A stretch of DNA of 64,000 nucleotides from Clostridium formicaceticum (GTDB lineage: Bacteria > Bacillota > Clostridia > Peptostreptococcales > Natronincolaceae), in NCBI RefSeq assembly GCF_001854185.1, contig NZ_CP017603.1, positions 1,674,001 to 1,738,000 on the forward strand, read 5' to 3'. Numbering within the stretch: position 1 is the stretch's first letter; each line of letters opens with the position of its first letter. The notes beneath the pieces are model-generated. The model saw nothing but the letters and a program-made list of their open reading frames with translations. It made no database searches and was not told the origin of the DNA. The position numbers were made by a program, and so were the translations under genes. Below are positions 32,388 through 41,379 of this stretch, one piece after another.

Positions 32388-32909
32388 ATGGAGGGAATTT
32401 TGGGTTATCTGTTTATTTATTTTGCTAAGGTCTCTGATGTTACATTGGCAACGATACGTATGATTATGGTAGTAAAGGGAAGGCGGATTCAGGCAGCACT
32501 TATAGGTTTTGTAGAAATTACTATTTATATCATGGCCATAGGAAAAGTATTGACAGAACTAGATAATCCTGTTAATGTTATTGCCTATGCTCTAGGCTTT
32601 GCTACAGGTAACTATATGGGAATCTTTGTAGAGGAAAAAATGGCGTTAGGAAGCATCATTGTACAGGTGATTTCTTTAGGAAACTCTATGCACTTAGTGG
32701 AAAAGTTAAGGGAAGAAGGCTTTGGGGTTACAGTGGTTGAAGGTTATGGGAGAGAGGGAATGCAGCATCTGTTGAACATAATGATGCAAAGAAAAAATTT
32801 GTCCAAGCTATATAGAATCGTAGACGAGCATGATAGAAAGGCTTTTGTTACCATTACAGATGCCAGAGCAATACGTGGAGGATATTTTACGCGTTTTAAA
32901 AGAAGGTAA
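32388..32909 (+). CDS. UPF0316 / DUF2179 membrane protein
   Basis: The 173-residue protein has three N-terminal membrane segments (about 1-85) with the typical VSDVTLATIRMIMVVKGRR stretch, followed by a C-terminal cytoplasmic domain that ends in DHDRKAFVTITDARAIRGGYF. Both match the UPF0316 (DUF2179-containing) family. Function is unknown; related DUF2179 domains have been proposed as ligand sensors. The ATG at 32388 is preceded by GGAGGGAG; an upstream in-frame ATG has no such site. Confidence 0.85.
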   Translation: MEGILGYLFIYFAKVSDVTLATIRMIMVVKGRRIQAALIGFVEITIYIMAIGKVLTELDNPVNVIAYALGFATGNYMGIFVEEKMALGSIIVQVISLGNSMHLVEKLREEGFGVTVVEGYGREGMQHLLNIMMQRKNLSKLYRIVDEHDRKAFVTITDARAIRGGYFTRFKRR

Positions 32910-32988
32910 ACAATGAATAGTACCGTACCCTTGATAATATAATGTTATAAAAGAAAGAGGTATTTTATTGTTGAGGGGGAAGAAAAAA

Positions 32989-33999
32989 ATGAAAGTTTAT
33001 AAACTATTGGTTGTTAGTATAATACTATGTTTTATGATGGGGTTAATAGGCTGTGAAAATCCAATCGCTAACTTAATACAGGAAAGAAAAGACATTGAAG
33101 CCTCTTATGTAAGTTATTTGGTGGACCAGGAAGGTTTTGTAGACTTTGAAAATGAGGGTTTGAGGCAAACTGTGCTCTACTATAGGGATGAAAAAGGATT
33201 AATTGTTCCTGTAATGAGAAGAATACCTTGGGATGAAGGAATTGCTCAGGCTGCAATTAATCAGCTAATAGACCGGCCGGTATTAAGAGAGGAGTTAGCC
33301 GTGATTGGCTTACAACCGGTATTGCCTACAGGCACAGAAGTGGTTGGAATGACGATCCAGGATGGATTATGTACAGTAGATTTTAACAAAAATATTTTAT
33401 CCTATCAGAATGAAGCAGATGAAAAAGCCATGATTCAGTCTATTGTATATACTTTAACAGAGTTTGAAAGTATTCACCAAGTGCAGATTATGGTGGAAGG
33501 ATCTATCGTAAAAAAACTTACATACGGTACAAATACTGCAGAACCTTTAGCAAGGGAATATATTAATCTAGCAGATACCTTGTCTGAAGAGAGTATTCCA
33601 GTTGTGGTGTATTATAAGGGAACTGTCAATGGGGAAGAATCCTTTTTTGTTCCTGTAACAAAGGGGATTAGTGCCCTAAAGGCAGATATTAAATCGGCAC
33701 TAACAGCATTATTGGAAGGGGCTCCAGAAAACAGTGGATTATATAGTGAAATTCCCTTTGGTACTTCCGTCAATGATGTATATGTGAAAGATGGGGTAGC
33801 CTATATAGATTTTTCAGAAGAAATTAAAAGAATGCCGGAGAATGTAAGACATCAGCAGTCATTAATCTATGAATTGGGGTTAACCCTTAGGGAAATAGAG
33901 CCTACGATCGCGCAGGTAAGAATATTATCTAATGGCACAGAGATACAGTTAAGTAGTGATGTAAGCTTGAATCTACCGTACTTTTCAAATGAATTTTAA
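32989..33999 (+). CDS. GerM-domain lipoprotein
   Basis: A lipoprotein signal with LIGC (Cys22) anchors this 336-residue protein outside the membrane. Two GerMN domains follow, about 60-185 and 205-330. Each has the pattern VYYRDEKG / VVYYKGTVNGEE, then LPTGTEV / IPFGTSV and VDFNKN / IDFSEE. GerM proteins act in sporulation and spore germination of Bacillus, and similar proteins are common in Clostridia. The ATG at 32989 lies about nine bases after GAGGGGGA. Confidence 0.85.
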   Translation: MKVYKLLVVSIILCFMMGLIGCENPIANLIQERKDIEASYVSYLVDQEGFVDFENEGLRQTVLYYRDEKGLIVPVMRRIPWDEGIAQAAINQLIDRPVLREELAVIGLQPVLPTGTEVVGMTIQDGLCTVDFNKNILSYQNEADEKAMIQSIVYTLTEFESIHQVQIMVEGSIVKKLTYGTNTAEPLAREYINLADTLSEESIPVVVYYKGTVNGEESFFVPVTKGISALKADIKSALTALLEGAPENSGLYSEIPFGTSVNDVYVKDGVAYIDFSEEIKRMPENVRHQQSLIYELGLTLREIEPTIAQVRILSNGTEIQLSSDVSLNLPYFSNEF

Positions 34000-34011
34000 A
34001 TTTAGTCAAAG

Positions 34012-34043
34012 AGCATAGGAGAAGAGAATCTCCTGTGCTTTTT
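34012..34043 (+). terminator. terminator of the GerM-domain gene
   Basis: Stem AGCATAGGAGA / TCTCCTGTGCT then TTTTTT. The following ~210 bases before rph hold only a possible extended -10 (TGATACAAT at 34187-34195). Confidence 0.85.
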
Positions 34044-34257
34044 TATCCTTCGGCGTATTGCCAAGACCCTTACTTCTACAATTGGAAGGTATAAGCGTAA
34101 AGACTTTGCTTATCTGCTTATGATTACTGACCTGGGGAAATAAAAAAGAAAAACTTTGGGAAAACTTTTATAGAAAAAGAAAAATATGATACAATACAAT
34201 TTAGGAAGTTACATATTTTTCTATAGATCTAAAGAATAACAGAGAGGAAGATTTATT

Positions 34258-35034
34258 TTGAATAGAATAGATGGAAGAAGCTATGATGAATTAAGGCCTG
34301 TAAAGTTTACAAAGAACTATACAAAACAGGCACAAGGCTCTGTATTGGTGGAGATGGGAGAAACAAAGGTAATATGTACGGCTATGATAGAAGATAAAGT
34401 ACCGCCTTTTTTAAAAAATACAGGAAAAGGGTGGATCACTGCGGAATATTCTATGCTCCCTAGTTCTACCCAAACCCGGAAGATAAGGGAATCCTCTAGA
34501 GGTAAAATCGAAGGAAGAACCCAGGAAATTCAAAGGCTAATAGGGAGGGCTCTTCGGGCAGTAGTAGACCTAGATCGTATAGGGGAAAGAACGATATGGA
34601 TAGACTGTGATGTAATCCAAGCGGATGGCGGGACTAGAACAGCTTCCATTACAGGAGCTTTTGTAGCGCTAATGGAGGCTGTTAATTTATTGGTAGAAAA
34701 AGGAATGCTCCAAGAATTTCCTATAAAAAACTTTGTTTCAGCTATTAGTGTCGGCATTGTAGAAGACAAGCCTTTGCTAGATCTTTGTTATGAAGAAGAT
34801 TCAAAAGCAAAGGTTGATATGAATATTGTTATGACAGACAGTGGAGAATTCATTGAAGTACAGGGCACAGGTGAGGAAGCCTCTTTTTCTAAAAAGGATT
34901 TAATGGAGTTGTTAGCTTTAGCGGAAAAAGGAAATGCTGAGCTTTTAGCTTTGCAAAAATCTGTATTGGGAGAAGTAGCCGTCAAAGCAAAAAAAATTAT
35001 CGATGCAACAACGGAGGAAAATAATGAAAGATAA
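34258..35034 (+). CDS. rph: Ribonuclease PH
   Basis: RNase PH trims the 3' ends of tRNA precursors by phosphorolysis. Conserved parts are [14 protein letters not shown] at the start, [23 protein letters not shown]-type [15 protein letters not shown], the [15 protein letters not shown] catalytic stretch and EVQGTGEE. The TTG start follows AGAGGAAG. The frame extends to 258 residues and overlaps the start of rdgB by 11 bases. Order rph-rdgB-phosphodiesterase is common in Clostridia. Confidence 0.96.
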   Translation: MNRIDGRSYDELRPVKFTKNYTKQAQGSVLVEMGETKVICTAMIEDKVPPFLKNTGKGWITAEYSMLPSSTQTRKIRESSRGKIEGRTQEIQRLIGRALRAVVDLDRIGERTIWIDCDVIQADGGTRTASITGAFVALMEAVNLLVEKGMLQEFPIKNFVSAISVGIVEDKPLLDLCYEEDSKAKVDMNIVMTDSGEFIEVQGTGEEASFSKKDLMELLALAEKGNAELLALQKSVLGEVAVKAKKIIDATTEENNER

Positions 35035-35638
35035 TATTGCTGTTATTGCTACTGGTAACCCTCATAAACTTCAAGAAATAGGGGATATTTTAAAAAATTT
35101 TAGCTTAGAAATAAGGTCTATGAGGGATGTTCATTTGGAGGACCTAGAAATTGTAGAAGACGGAACTAGCTTTGAAGAAAATGCTTTAATTAAAGCGAAA
35201 ACTGTTATGGAAAAGACCGGACACATGACGATAGCTGATGACTCTGGTTTAGAGGTAGAGTATTTAGATTGTCAACCGGGAGTTTATTCTTCAAGGTTTG
35301 CTGGAGAAAAGGCTACAGATGAGGAAAATAATGAAAAATTACTTAAGTTATTAGAAGATGTTCCCCTTGCAAAGCGTCGTGCTAGGTTTGTATGTGTGAT
35401 AGCTGTTGCTATGCCTAATGGGGAACACTTTACCGTCAGAGGGGAGCTTTATGGCGTGATTGGCTTCGAACTTAAGGGTAAAGAAGGATTTGGCTATGAT
35501 CCTCTATTTATGCCTAGAGAATACAACGGTCTAAGTTTGGCAGAGATAGGATCTCAAGAAAAAAATAAGATTAGTCACCGTGCTAAGGCGCTAGAACAAA
35601 TGCAAAAGGTCCTTAGTAAAAGATTAGGGAGTGAATAG
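35024..35638 (+). CDS. rdgB: dITP/XTP pyrophosphatase (Ham1/RdgB)
   Basis: RdgB hydrolyses non-canonical purine triphosphates (ITP, XTP) and so keeps them out of DNA and RNA. The product has 204 residues with [12 protein letters not shown] near the start, the [10 protein letters not shown] loop, [10 protein letters not shown], and the specificity segment GFGYDPLF. The ATG at 35024 is placed after CGGAGGAAAAT. It overlaps rph, and its stop overlaps the region used as the ribosome site of the next gene. Confidence 0.95.
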   Translation: MKDNIAVIATGNPHKLQEIGDILKNFSLEIRSMRDVHLEDLEIVEDGTSFEENALIKAKTVMEKTGHMTIADDSGLEVEYLDCQPGVYSSRFAGEKATDEENNEKLLKLLEDVPLAKRRARFVCVIAVAMPNGEHFTVRGELYGVIGFELKGKEGFGYDPLFMPREYNGLSLAEIGSQEKNKISHRAKALEQMQKVLSKRLGSE

Positions 35639-35639
35639 C

Positions 35640-36116
35640 TTGAAGATAGCGGTATTAGGAGATAGTCATGGACAGACAAAGAATATTGATTGGGCGATGG
35701 AATCTATTGCTACCAAGGGTGTAGATTATATTATTCATACGGGAGATAACTTTGATGATATGAGGTATATTGTTGAAAGTTCTGATATTAAAACGATTGG
35801 AGTAAGGGGCAACTACGATACTCAGCCAGAGGGAAAGGATGAACTGCTAGAAATCCTCGGAGAAAAAAAGTTATTTGTTACCCACGGACATCGATATGGA
35901 GTAAAATATGGATTAGAGAAAATTTTCTATAGGGGAAAAGAGCTAGAGGCAGATATTGTGATCTTTGGGCATAGCCATGTCCCCCACTACTCTATAGAGG
36001 AGGAAATGATCCTGTTAAACCCTGGAAGTATTTCTATACCAAGGGGAAACTCTTCAAGATGCTATGCTATTATTATCATTGACGAAGATGTTTCTGTTGA
36101 GTTTGTGGAGTTATGA
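35640..36116 (+). CDS. YfcE/MJ0936-type metallophosphoesterase
   Basis: The 158-residue protein is a small two-metal phosphodiesterase. The metal-binding motifs are GDSHG, GDNFDD (His before it in IIHTGD), GVRGNYD, THGHR and GHSHVP, in the standard order. The physiological substrate is not known. The frame also opens at a GTG at 35631; the TTG at 35640 fits the GGGAGTGA site better and yields the usual MKIAVLGDSHG opening. It ends the rph operon before a long hairpin. Confidence 0.9.
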   Translation: MKIAVLGDSHGQTKNIDWAMESIATKGVDYIIHTGDNFDDMRYIVESSDIKTIGVRGNYDTQPEGKDELLEILGEKKLFVTHGHRYGVKYGLEKIFYRGKELEADIVIFGHSHVPHYSIEEEMILLNPGSISIPRGNSSRCYAIIIIDEDVSVEFVEL

Positions 36117-36120
36117 TTGA

Positions 36121-36155
36121 GTTCCTATAGGACTTGTATTGTCCTATAGGAACTT
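36121..36155 (+). terminator. terminator of the rph operon
   Basis: Perfect 13-pair stem GTTCCTATAGGAC / GTCCTATAGGAAC with a short loop, followed by TTTA. Confidence 0.7.
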
Positions 36156-36352
36156 TAATGAAAATAAAATTAGTGGTATTCGTCTATATGGTACTTAATA
36201 ATTAGGAGAAAATTAAAGAATAAAGGAGTATAATTTTAAGAACAAGGGGAAATCCTTAATAATAACAAGATGAATTTATTGACTTGTAGCTTTATTATAG
36301 GTATACTATATCTTGTCTTTCAAAAAAGAAAGAAAATAAACCAAAAAAAGTA

Positions 36353-36381
36353 TTGACTTTTATAAATTGATGTGATAAAAT
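36353..36381 (+). promoter_or_regulatory. promoter of the tRNA cluster
   Basis: TTGACT at 36353-36358, 17 bases, TAAAAT at 36376-36381, about 25 bases before the first tRNA. The rest of the 290-base gap before it (36156-36352) is AT-rich without a gene. Confidence 0.8.
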
Positions 36382-36406
36382 ATTATAGCGTTGAAAAAAT
36401 ATTTAT

Positions 36407-36480
36407 GCGGGTGTAGTTCAGTGGTAGAACTTCAGCCTTCCAAGCTGACCGCGAGGGTTCGATTCCCTTCACCCGCTCCA
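36407..36480 (+). tRNA. tRNA-Gly (anticodon TCC)
   Basis: Full cloverleaf: acceptor GCGGGTG/CACCCGC, anticodon loop CTTCCAA, T-arm GGTTCGATTCC. The CCA end is encoded. Confidence 0.97.
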
Positions 36481-36487
36481 TTTTTAT

Positions 36488-36564
36488 GTACCCATAGCTC
36501 AGCAGGATAGAGCAACGGCCTTCTAAGCCGTGTGTCCGGGGTTCGAATCCCTGTGGGTACGCCA
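36488..36564 (+). tRNA. tRNA-Arg (anticodon TCT)
   Basis: Acceptor GTACCCA/TGGGTAC, anticodon stem ACGGC/GCCGT with loop CTTCTAA, encoded CCA. Confidence 0.97.
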
Positions 36565-36573
36565 CTTTATTAT

Positions 36574-36650
36574 GGTGGGTGTAGTCAAGTGGTTAAGACA
36601 CAGGATTGTGGCTCCTGCATGCATGGGTTCGAATCCCATCATCCACCCCA
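36574..36650 (+). tRNA. tRNA-His (anticodon GTG)
   Basis: Acceptor GTGGGTG/CATCCAC plus the extra 5' G typical of tRNA-His, anticodon loop TTGTGGC, encoded CCA. Confidence 0.96.
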
Positions 36651-36672
36651 TGCTGAAGCTATATAATGACAT

Positions 36673-36748
36673 TGGGATATAGCCAAGTCGGTAAGGCAAC
36701 GGACTTTGACTCCGTCATTCGCAGGTTCGAGTCCTGCTATCCCAGCCA
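36673..36748 (+). tRNA. tRNA-Gln (anticodon TTG)
   Basis: Acceptor TGGGATA/TATCCCA, anticodon loop CTTTGAC, T-arm GGTTCGAGTCC, encoded CCA. Confidence 0.97.
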
Positions 36749-36783
36749 AATTAAACACAGAAGGGAATTGGCCCTTCTTATAT

Positions 36784-36858
36784 GCGGAAGTGGCTCAGTG
36801 GTAGAGCATCGCCTTGCCAAGGCGAGGGTCGCGGGTTCGAGTCCCGTCTTCCGCTCCA
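36784..36858 (+). tRNA. tRNA-Gly (anticodon GCC)
   Basis: Acceptor GCGGAAG/CTTCCGC, anticodon stem TCGCC/GGCGA with loop TTGCCAA, encoded CCA. Confidence 0.97.
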
Positions 36859-36882
36859 TTAATTTTTTGCACATATAAATAT

Positions 36883-36959
36883 GCGCCCTTAGCTCAATCG
36901 GATAGAGTTGCAGACTTCGAATCTGAAGGTTGGGGGTTCGAGTCCCTCAGGGCGCGCCA
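36883..36959 (+). tRNA. tRNA-Arg (anticodon TCG)
   Basis: Acceptor GCGCCCT/AGGGCGC, anticodon loop CTTCGAA, encoded CCA. It is the last tRNA before an integrase pseudogene pointing at it, so its 3' end is a likely integration site. Confidence 0.96.
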
Positions 36960-36983
36960 GTTAAAATCATTGAAATTTCAACG

Positions 36984-37020
36984 AATGTTAGGAGTTTATA
37001 CTTCTAACATTTTTTCGTTT
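36984..37020 (+). terminator. terminator of the tRNA cluster
   Basis: Arms AATGTTAG (36984-36991) and CTAACATT (37004-37011), then TTTTTCGTTTTTT. The sequence TTCTAACATTTTT recurs just after it (about 37029), perhaps an integrase arm site. Confidence 0.7.
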
Positions 37021-37074
37021 TTTGCTAAACTTCTAACATTTTTCTAACATTGAAAAAAGCAGCCCCTCTCAGAG

Positions 37075-38203
37075 CTACTTTACCTTTCTAGAAAAAAGTT
37101 TTTCTTCTAACTTTTCAGCTGCCTCCTTTTGCATCTCCGGCAGAGCATGGGAGTAAATATCCATTGTAGTAGAAATCGTAGAGTGACCTAATCTTTCTTG
37201 AACAATTTTAGGATTGACCCCCATCTTCAATAGAAGGGTAGCGTGGGTATGTCTTAGATCATGGAAGCGGATCTTAGGAATGTCTAACTTATCTCTTAAT
37301 TTTACAAACTCATTGGTGATATAGTCACAGGAGGTAGGTCTTCCATCAGGCCATGCACAAACAAAATCGAGATCTTGATATTCTTCCCCCAGCATCAGCT
37401 TGTTTTTAGCATGAAGTACTTTATACTGTTTCAATGTCTTTGCTACCATATCCAATAGGGCAATGGCCCTCCTGCTGCGATCTGTTTTAGTAGGAACTAA
37501 GGTTAGTTCTCCATTGATTCGCTGTAGGGAATTTTTAATATAAATCATCTTATTTTCATAATCTACATCACTCCACCTTAATCCTGCAATCTCTGCTCGG
37601 CGCATGCCTGTAGTGACGGCTAGAAAAACAGGAAGGTATACTTGCGTATCCTTGCAAGCGTTTAATAAGGTTTCAATGTGATTCTCATCCAGAATTTCCG
37701 TTTGGCTTTTATTTTTCTTAGGAGGCTCTACTGCATCACAGGGATTTCTGTTAAGAATTTGCCATTTTACTGCCTGTTTTAAAGCTTGTTTAAGAACTTT
37801 GTGGATGTAGAGGACTGTAGTAGTGCTTAAGTCACTTTCTAAGTTTAATTGAGTAGAGGGACTGAATTTCTGTGGGTTTTAGTTTCTGAAGCTTATGTTT
37901 ACCCAGTAGGGGGACAATGTGATTGTGAATCGTCTCCTTATAGCCCCTAAAAGTATTATGCCGTACCTTATGCTCTGCGTAATCCTTTAGCCATTTGTTG
38001 AGATATTCCTCTAGGGTAATGTTATCACAGTCTACATAGGTCCCGGTATTTAACTGCTGCAGCACCTCAGACAACTTGGCCTGGGCTTCTTTTTTAGTTT
38101 TAAAGCCGGAAAACCATCTTTGCTTTCGTTTCCCTTTTTCATCATGCCCTACATCTACGGCAATGTACCATTTATTTCCCTTCTTTGTTACTGTACCCCT
38201 CAT
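37075..38203 (-). pseudogene. Tyrosine site-specific integrase, frameshifted
   Basis: Reading on the minus strand, the first 123 codons (from the ATG at 38203, after AGAAAGGGG) give the N-terminal arm- and core-binding domains: MRGTVTKKGNKWYIAV and LEEYLNKWLKDYAEH. They end at a stop near 37832. Shifted by one base near 37845, the frame resumes as SDLSTTTVLYIHKVLKQALK and continues to 37075 with the full catalytic set: Arg in TGMRRAEIAGLRW, HDLRHTHA and the tyrosine in STTMDIYSH. One extra base thus splits an otherwise complete ~375-residue phage-type integrase. It lies next to tRNA-Arg, its probable target. A sequencing error cannot be excluded. Confidence 0.88.
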
Positions 38204-38375
38204 TTTTTTCTCCCCTTTCTAAACGTATGTTCGATACCAAATTTTAAAGAAAAGCCACAGTTTAAATGAAAAATTAATTATCTCATTCTTTTTATTAAAT
38301 GTCCTTTTTAGTCTTGCACAGATTTTGACTATACTGTAAGTATGGTTGCCTGCCTGCAGCGGAAAGGAATCTTCT

Positions 38376-39509
38376 ATGAAAAGAGAAAACTTTGAACGCA
38401 ACCATAAAAATCTTACCTTTGATGAACGATTTTATATCGAAGGATGTCTTCAAGAAGGGCTAAATTTTACTGAAATTGCAGTTTTATTGAAACGTAATAG
38501 AAAAACAATAGCTAGGGAAATAAAAAACCGAAGATTCGCTAAGTGCAAAGACCCAAAGCTGAAAAAGAGCAAGTGTGCTTATTTAAAGACATGCAGTATA
38601 ACAAACTTTTGTAATAATAGCTATTGTAAAAGAGATGTCCCATGTTCTAAATGCAAAATGCGTACTTGTTCACAGTATTGCGATAACTATGTCCCTGGGA
38701 CTTGTCCTAAGCTTTTAAAGCCACCTTATGTTTGTAACGGATGTGCTTATCCTAGAACCTGTGGTTACGACAAGATGTATTATCGGGCTAGTTATGCAGA
38801 TGACACCTATCATGATGCCATGTCTGTGTCAAGAAAGGGTATTGATTTATCACCTGAAGAGCTTTATGAGCTGGATAATCTTATATCACCCTTACTTCTT
38901 AAAGGACAGTCTATTGCACATGTTTATGCTACACATGCTGATGAAATTAAATGTTCTAAACGTACTCTATACAATTATGTAGATCAAGGTATCCTTAGGG
39001 TTCGAAACATTGATTTACCTAGAAAAGTACGTTACAAGCCAAGGAAGAAAAAGCAAAAGACAGTAAAGATTAACCAAGAGTACCGAGTTGGCCGTACTTA
39101 TGAAGAATTTCTTGCTTTTACAGAAAAAAATCCTGAACTAAATGTAGTAGAGATGGATGTTGTAGAAGGGCAAAAAGGCGGCAAAGCATTGCTTACGCTT
39201 TTATTTAGGAACTGTAACCTGATGCTCATATTCCTAATAGATTCGGCATCACAAGAATGTGTAATCAATGTCTTTAATCACCTAAGGGAGGTTGTAGGGA
39301 CGGAGGGATTTAAAAGATCATTTCCTGTTATTCTAACTGACAATGGTTCAGAATTTAAAGACCCTTGGTCCATAGAGCAGGATACTTATTCAGATACAAG
39401 AACTAGAGTATTTTATTGTGATCCCCATAAGGCCTACCAAAAGGCTAGACTGGAAAAAAATCATGAATTCATACGTTACATTCTGCCTAATTGTACATTA
39501 TCTTTTTAA
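38376..39509 (+). pseudogene. IS30-family transposase, C-terminally truncated
   Basis: The start (ATG 38376, after GGAAAGGA) opens with an HTH region, LTFDERFYIEGCLQEG and LLKRNRKTIAREIKNR, as in IS30 transposases. A cysteine-rich segment follows (about 55-135), then the DDE domain: VVEMDVVEG (first Asp), VILTDNGSEF (second Asp) and ARLEKNHEFIRYILP (Glu). After this the frame stops, where intact relatives go on for a few dozen residues; weak IS30-like traces continue in other frames to about 39604. I could not define terminal inverted repeats. The element is probably inactive. Confidence 0.8.
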
Positions 39510-39609
39510 TAGAAAAACGTCTACGTTGACGAATATGAAAATATGCTTTATGTCAGTAAAAGGCCTCATGGGTCAGCAAACCTTCAAAGAATCTGTAGGA
39601 AGTAGCTAA

Positions 39610-39887
39610 AAGCAGAAAATTCTTTGAAAATTTGCTCTTATGGGGTCTTATTGTTGCCAGTCCTTAGGTCCATCTCAAGGGCAAATCTGCCGCCATCGCC
39701 ACAGACTATAGCATTTAGGGTAGAATCTAGGATAGAGCTGTAGACTGTTCTAGTGGCTGAGTCTAGCTTTCGGGTCTTACTCCAAAGCCTGCCTCTAGTG
39801 AAAGTAACGATGAAGATAGAGGCAGTAGGGTCATGTGGGGTCTATCTTTAGGGAAGAAGGAATTTCCCAGAATGGACATTTTTCGAA
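39610..39887. other. unexplained GC-richer block
   Basis: This gap is visibly richer in G and C than its surroundings. On the minus strand from about 39834 down to about 39641 there is a 60-odd codon open stretch without a start (it includes KLDSATRTVYSSILDST and GDGGRFALEMDLRTG). No ribosome site or known domain is seen. It may be remnant coding DNA from the decayed island. Confidence 0.35.
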
Positions 39888-39915
39888 TTGTGATAATTGT
39901 ATAACCCATTACAAT
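39888..39915 (+). promoter_or_regulatory. possible promoter of the hydrogenase operon
   Basis: TTGTGA at 39888-39893, 16 bases, TACAAT at 39910-39915, ~100 bases before the first gene. AATTGT/ACAATT forms a loose dyad over it. Confidence 0.4.
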
Positions 39916-40014
39916 TTTTGGGTGCTAGATTAGTAGAGATCTAATAGGTGAGGTTAATAATTGCTAATTACTCAACATAAAATTTATAGAATCAAGAATT
40001 ATGGAGGAGATGAA

Positions 40015-40464
40015 GTGAAGGCCAATTGTTGGTACTATAAAGAAATATGCCTCATTTATCACAATATACAATATTATCAGCAGATGATTATATTAAGCAC
40101 AGATCCCTATCAAAGGATGTTTTATGAAGGTCTATTAAATAACGAAGTAAGACATCTGAATTATTGGCAAGGGTATGCTCAACAGCCTAATTATCCAAGT
40201 AATCAGGAAAGTGAAAGTACGTTATCCAATCAAAGAGAATTCACCCTTGAAGAGTTGACTCAGTATGATGGCTCTGGCGGGAGGCCTGCCTATGTTGCAG
40301 TAAATAGAATTGTCTACGATGTAAGCTTAGAAGCAACCTGGGGAGGAGGCACCCATTTTAGCTTGTATGCAGGAAGGGATTTAACTGGAGCTTTTATGGG
40401 ATGTCATGGCGGTAGACCTGAGTTTTTAAGAAACTTACCACAAGTAGGGGTGTTAAAGTCATAG
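40015..40464 (+). CDS. Cytochrome b5-like heme-binding domain protein
   Basis: The C-terminal ~80 residues match the cytochrome b5/MAPR-like fold found in Clostridia: REFTLEELTQYDG, PAYVAVNRIVYDV, GGTHFSLYAGRDLTGAF and CHGG. The His in GGTHF and the one in CHGG are plausible heme ligands. The N-terminal ~55 residues are helical and aromatic (DPYQRMFYEGLLNNEVRHLNYW) and unassigned. The GTG at 40015 is chosen because GGAGGA lies seven bases upstream. It is 15 bases before the hydrogenase small subunit gene, so it is probably an electron partner of that enzyme; this is inference. Confidence 0.75.
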   Translation: MKANCWYYKEICLIYHNIQYYQQMIILSTDPYQRMFYEGLLNNEVRHLNYWQGYAQQPNYPSNQESESTLSNQREFTLEELTQYDGSGGRPAYVAVNRIVYDVSLEATWGGGTHFSLYAGRDLTGAFMGCHGGRPEFLRNLPQVGVLKS

Positions 40465-40479
40465 ATTGGAGGGAGTTAT

Positions 40480-41358
40480 TTGGATGGGATACTAAGCAAC
40501 TGTCCAGTGATTAATTCAAAAACAATTACAGCTAGAAAGATAATGGATTTAGCAATAGAGAAAATCAAAAATGCTAGTATTAATAAAATTAATTTAATCT
40601 GGTTAGAAGCAACGGGGTGTGCAGGAAATATAATTTCTTTACTCAATGCAGAAAGCCCAGATGTAATTTATCTATTAGATCAGATGGTGACATTAAAATA
40701 CAACAATAGTCTAATGGCTGCAGAGGGGGAGGCGGCTTTTCAGCAGTTTTTGGATACCTTAGACACGGAATTTATTCTAGTGGTAGAAGGAGCAGTAGCT
40801 ACCAAGGATGATGGACGATACACTGTGATCGCCCGGTACAAAGGGGAACTGGTAACGGCCATGGAGGCAGTGAAAATGGCGGGGGAAAAGGCTAAGCACG
40901 TGGTGACAGTAGGAACTTGTGCCTCCTATGGAGGACCCTCTGCTGCCCGACCCAATCCTTCTCAAAGTGTCAGCGTGCCACAGGTTTTAAATCAGGAAGT
41001 GATCAGAGTACCAGGTTGTCCTAGCCACCCAGACTGGGCTATTGGAACAATTGCTAACCTCATCGCCTTTGGCGTACCAGCGTTAGATGCACAAAGTAGA
41101 CCTATTATCTTTTATGGCATTACCATCCATGATCGCTGTACCAGGAGGTCTTATTTTGACAATGGCATCTTTGCCACAAAGCTAGGTGACCCAGAATGCA
41201 TGTTTAAATTAGGGTGTCGAGGGCCTGTCACCAGAACCGATTGTCCTGTGAGGCAGTGGAATGGATATGTAAACTGGCCTATTGAAGACAACGCGCCTTG
41301 TATAGGTTGCGCCCAGGAAAGGTTTCCTGACGGGATGGAGCCCTTTGTTAGATATTAA
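40480..41358 (+). CDS. [NiFe]-hydrogenase small subunit
   Basis: The iron-sulfur subunit passes electrons between the NiFe site and partners. There is no Tat signal peptide, so the enzyme should be cytoplasmic. The first proximal-cluster motif reads GCAGN (Cys47, Asn50), with Asn in place of the usual second Cys. GTCASYGG and PGCPSHP supply the other proximal ligands. Distal and medial cluster motifs are HDRC, CMFKLGC, CPVRQW and CIGC. The GCxGN form and the absent signal recall cyanobacterial uptake-type (group 2) subunits. TTG start after GGAGGGAG; 292 residues. Confidence 0.92.
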   Translation: MDGILSNCPVINSKTITARKIMDLAIEKIKNASINKINLIWLEATGCAGNIISLLNAESPDVIYLLDQMVTLKYNNSLMAAEGEAAFQQFLDTLDTEFILVVEGAVATKDDGRYTVIARYKGELVTAMEAVKMAGEKAKHVVTVGTCASYGGPSAARPNPSQSVSVPQVLNQEVIRVPGCPSHPDWAIGTIANLIAFGVPALDAQSRPIIFYGITIHDRCTRRSYFDNGIFATKLGDPECMFKLGCRGPVTRTDCPVRQWNGYVNWPIEDNAPCIGCAQERFPDGMEPFVRY

Positions 41359-41379
41359 AATAATATTTTGGAGGAAGCT

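Noticed and set aside
36383-36565. Minus-strand ORF antisense to the first two tRNAs.
   Set aside because: Typical spurious antisense-tRNA translation; no ribosome site.
36666-37047. Plus-strand ORFs of 70 and 77 codons across the tRNA cluster.
   Set aside because: They run through the tRNA-Gln, tRNA-Gly and tRNA-Arg genes and are artefacts of structured RNA genes.
38204-39610. Terminal inverted repeats for the IS30 element.
   Set aside because: The best pair by eye (around 38315 and 39625) matches only about 8 of 11 bases, which is not enough.
36930-40014. A duplicated tRNA-Arg 3' end (attR) defining the island.
   Set aside because: No second copy of the T-arm/acceptor sequence was found before the hydrogenase operon.
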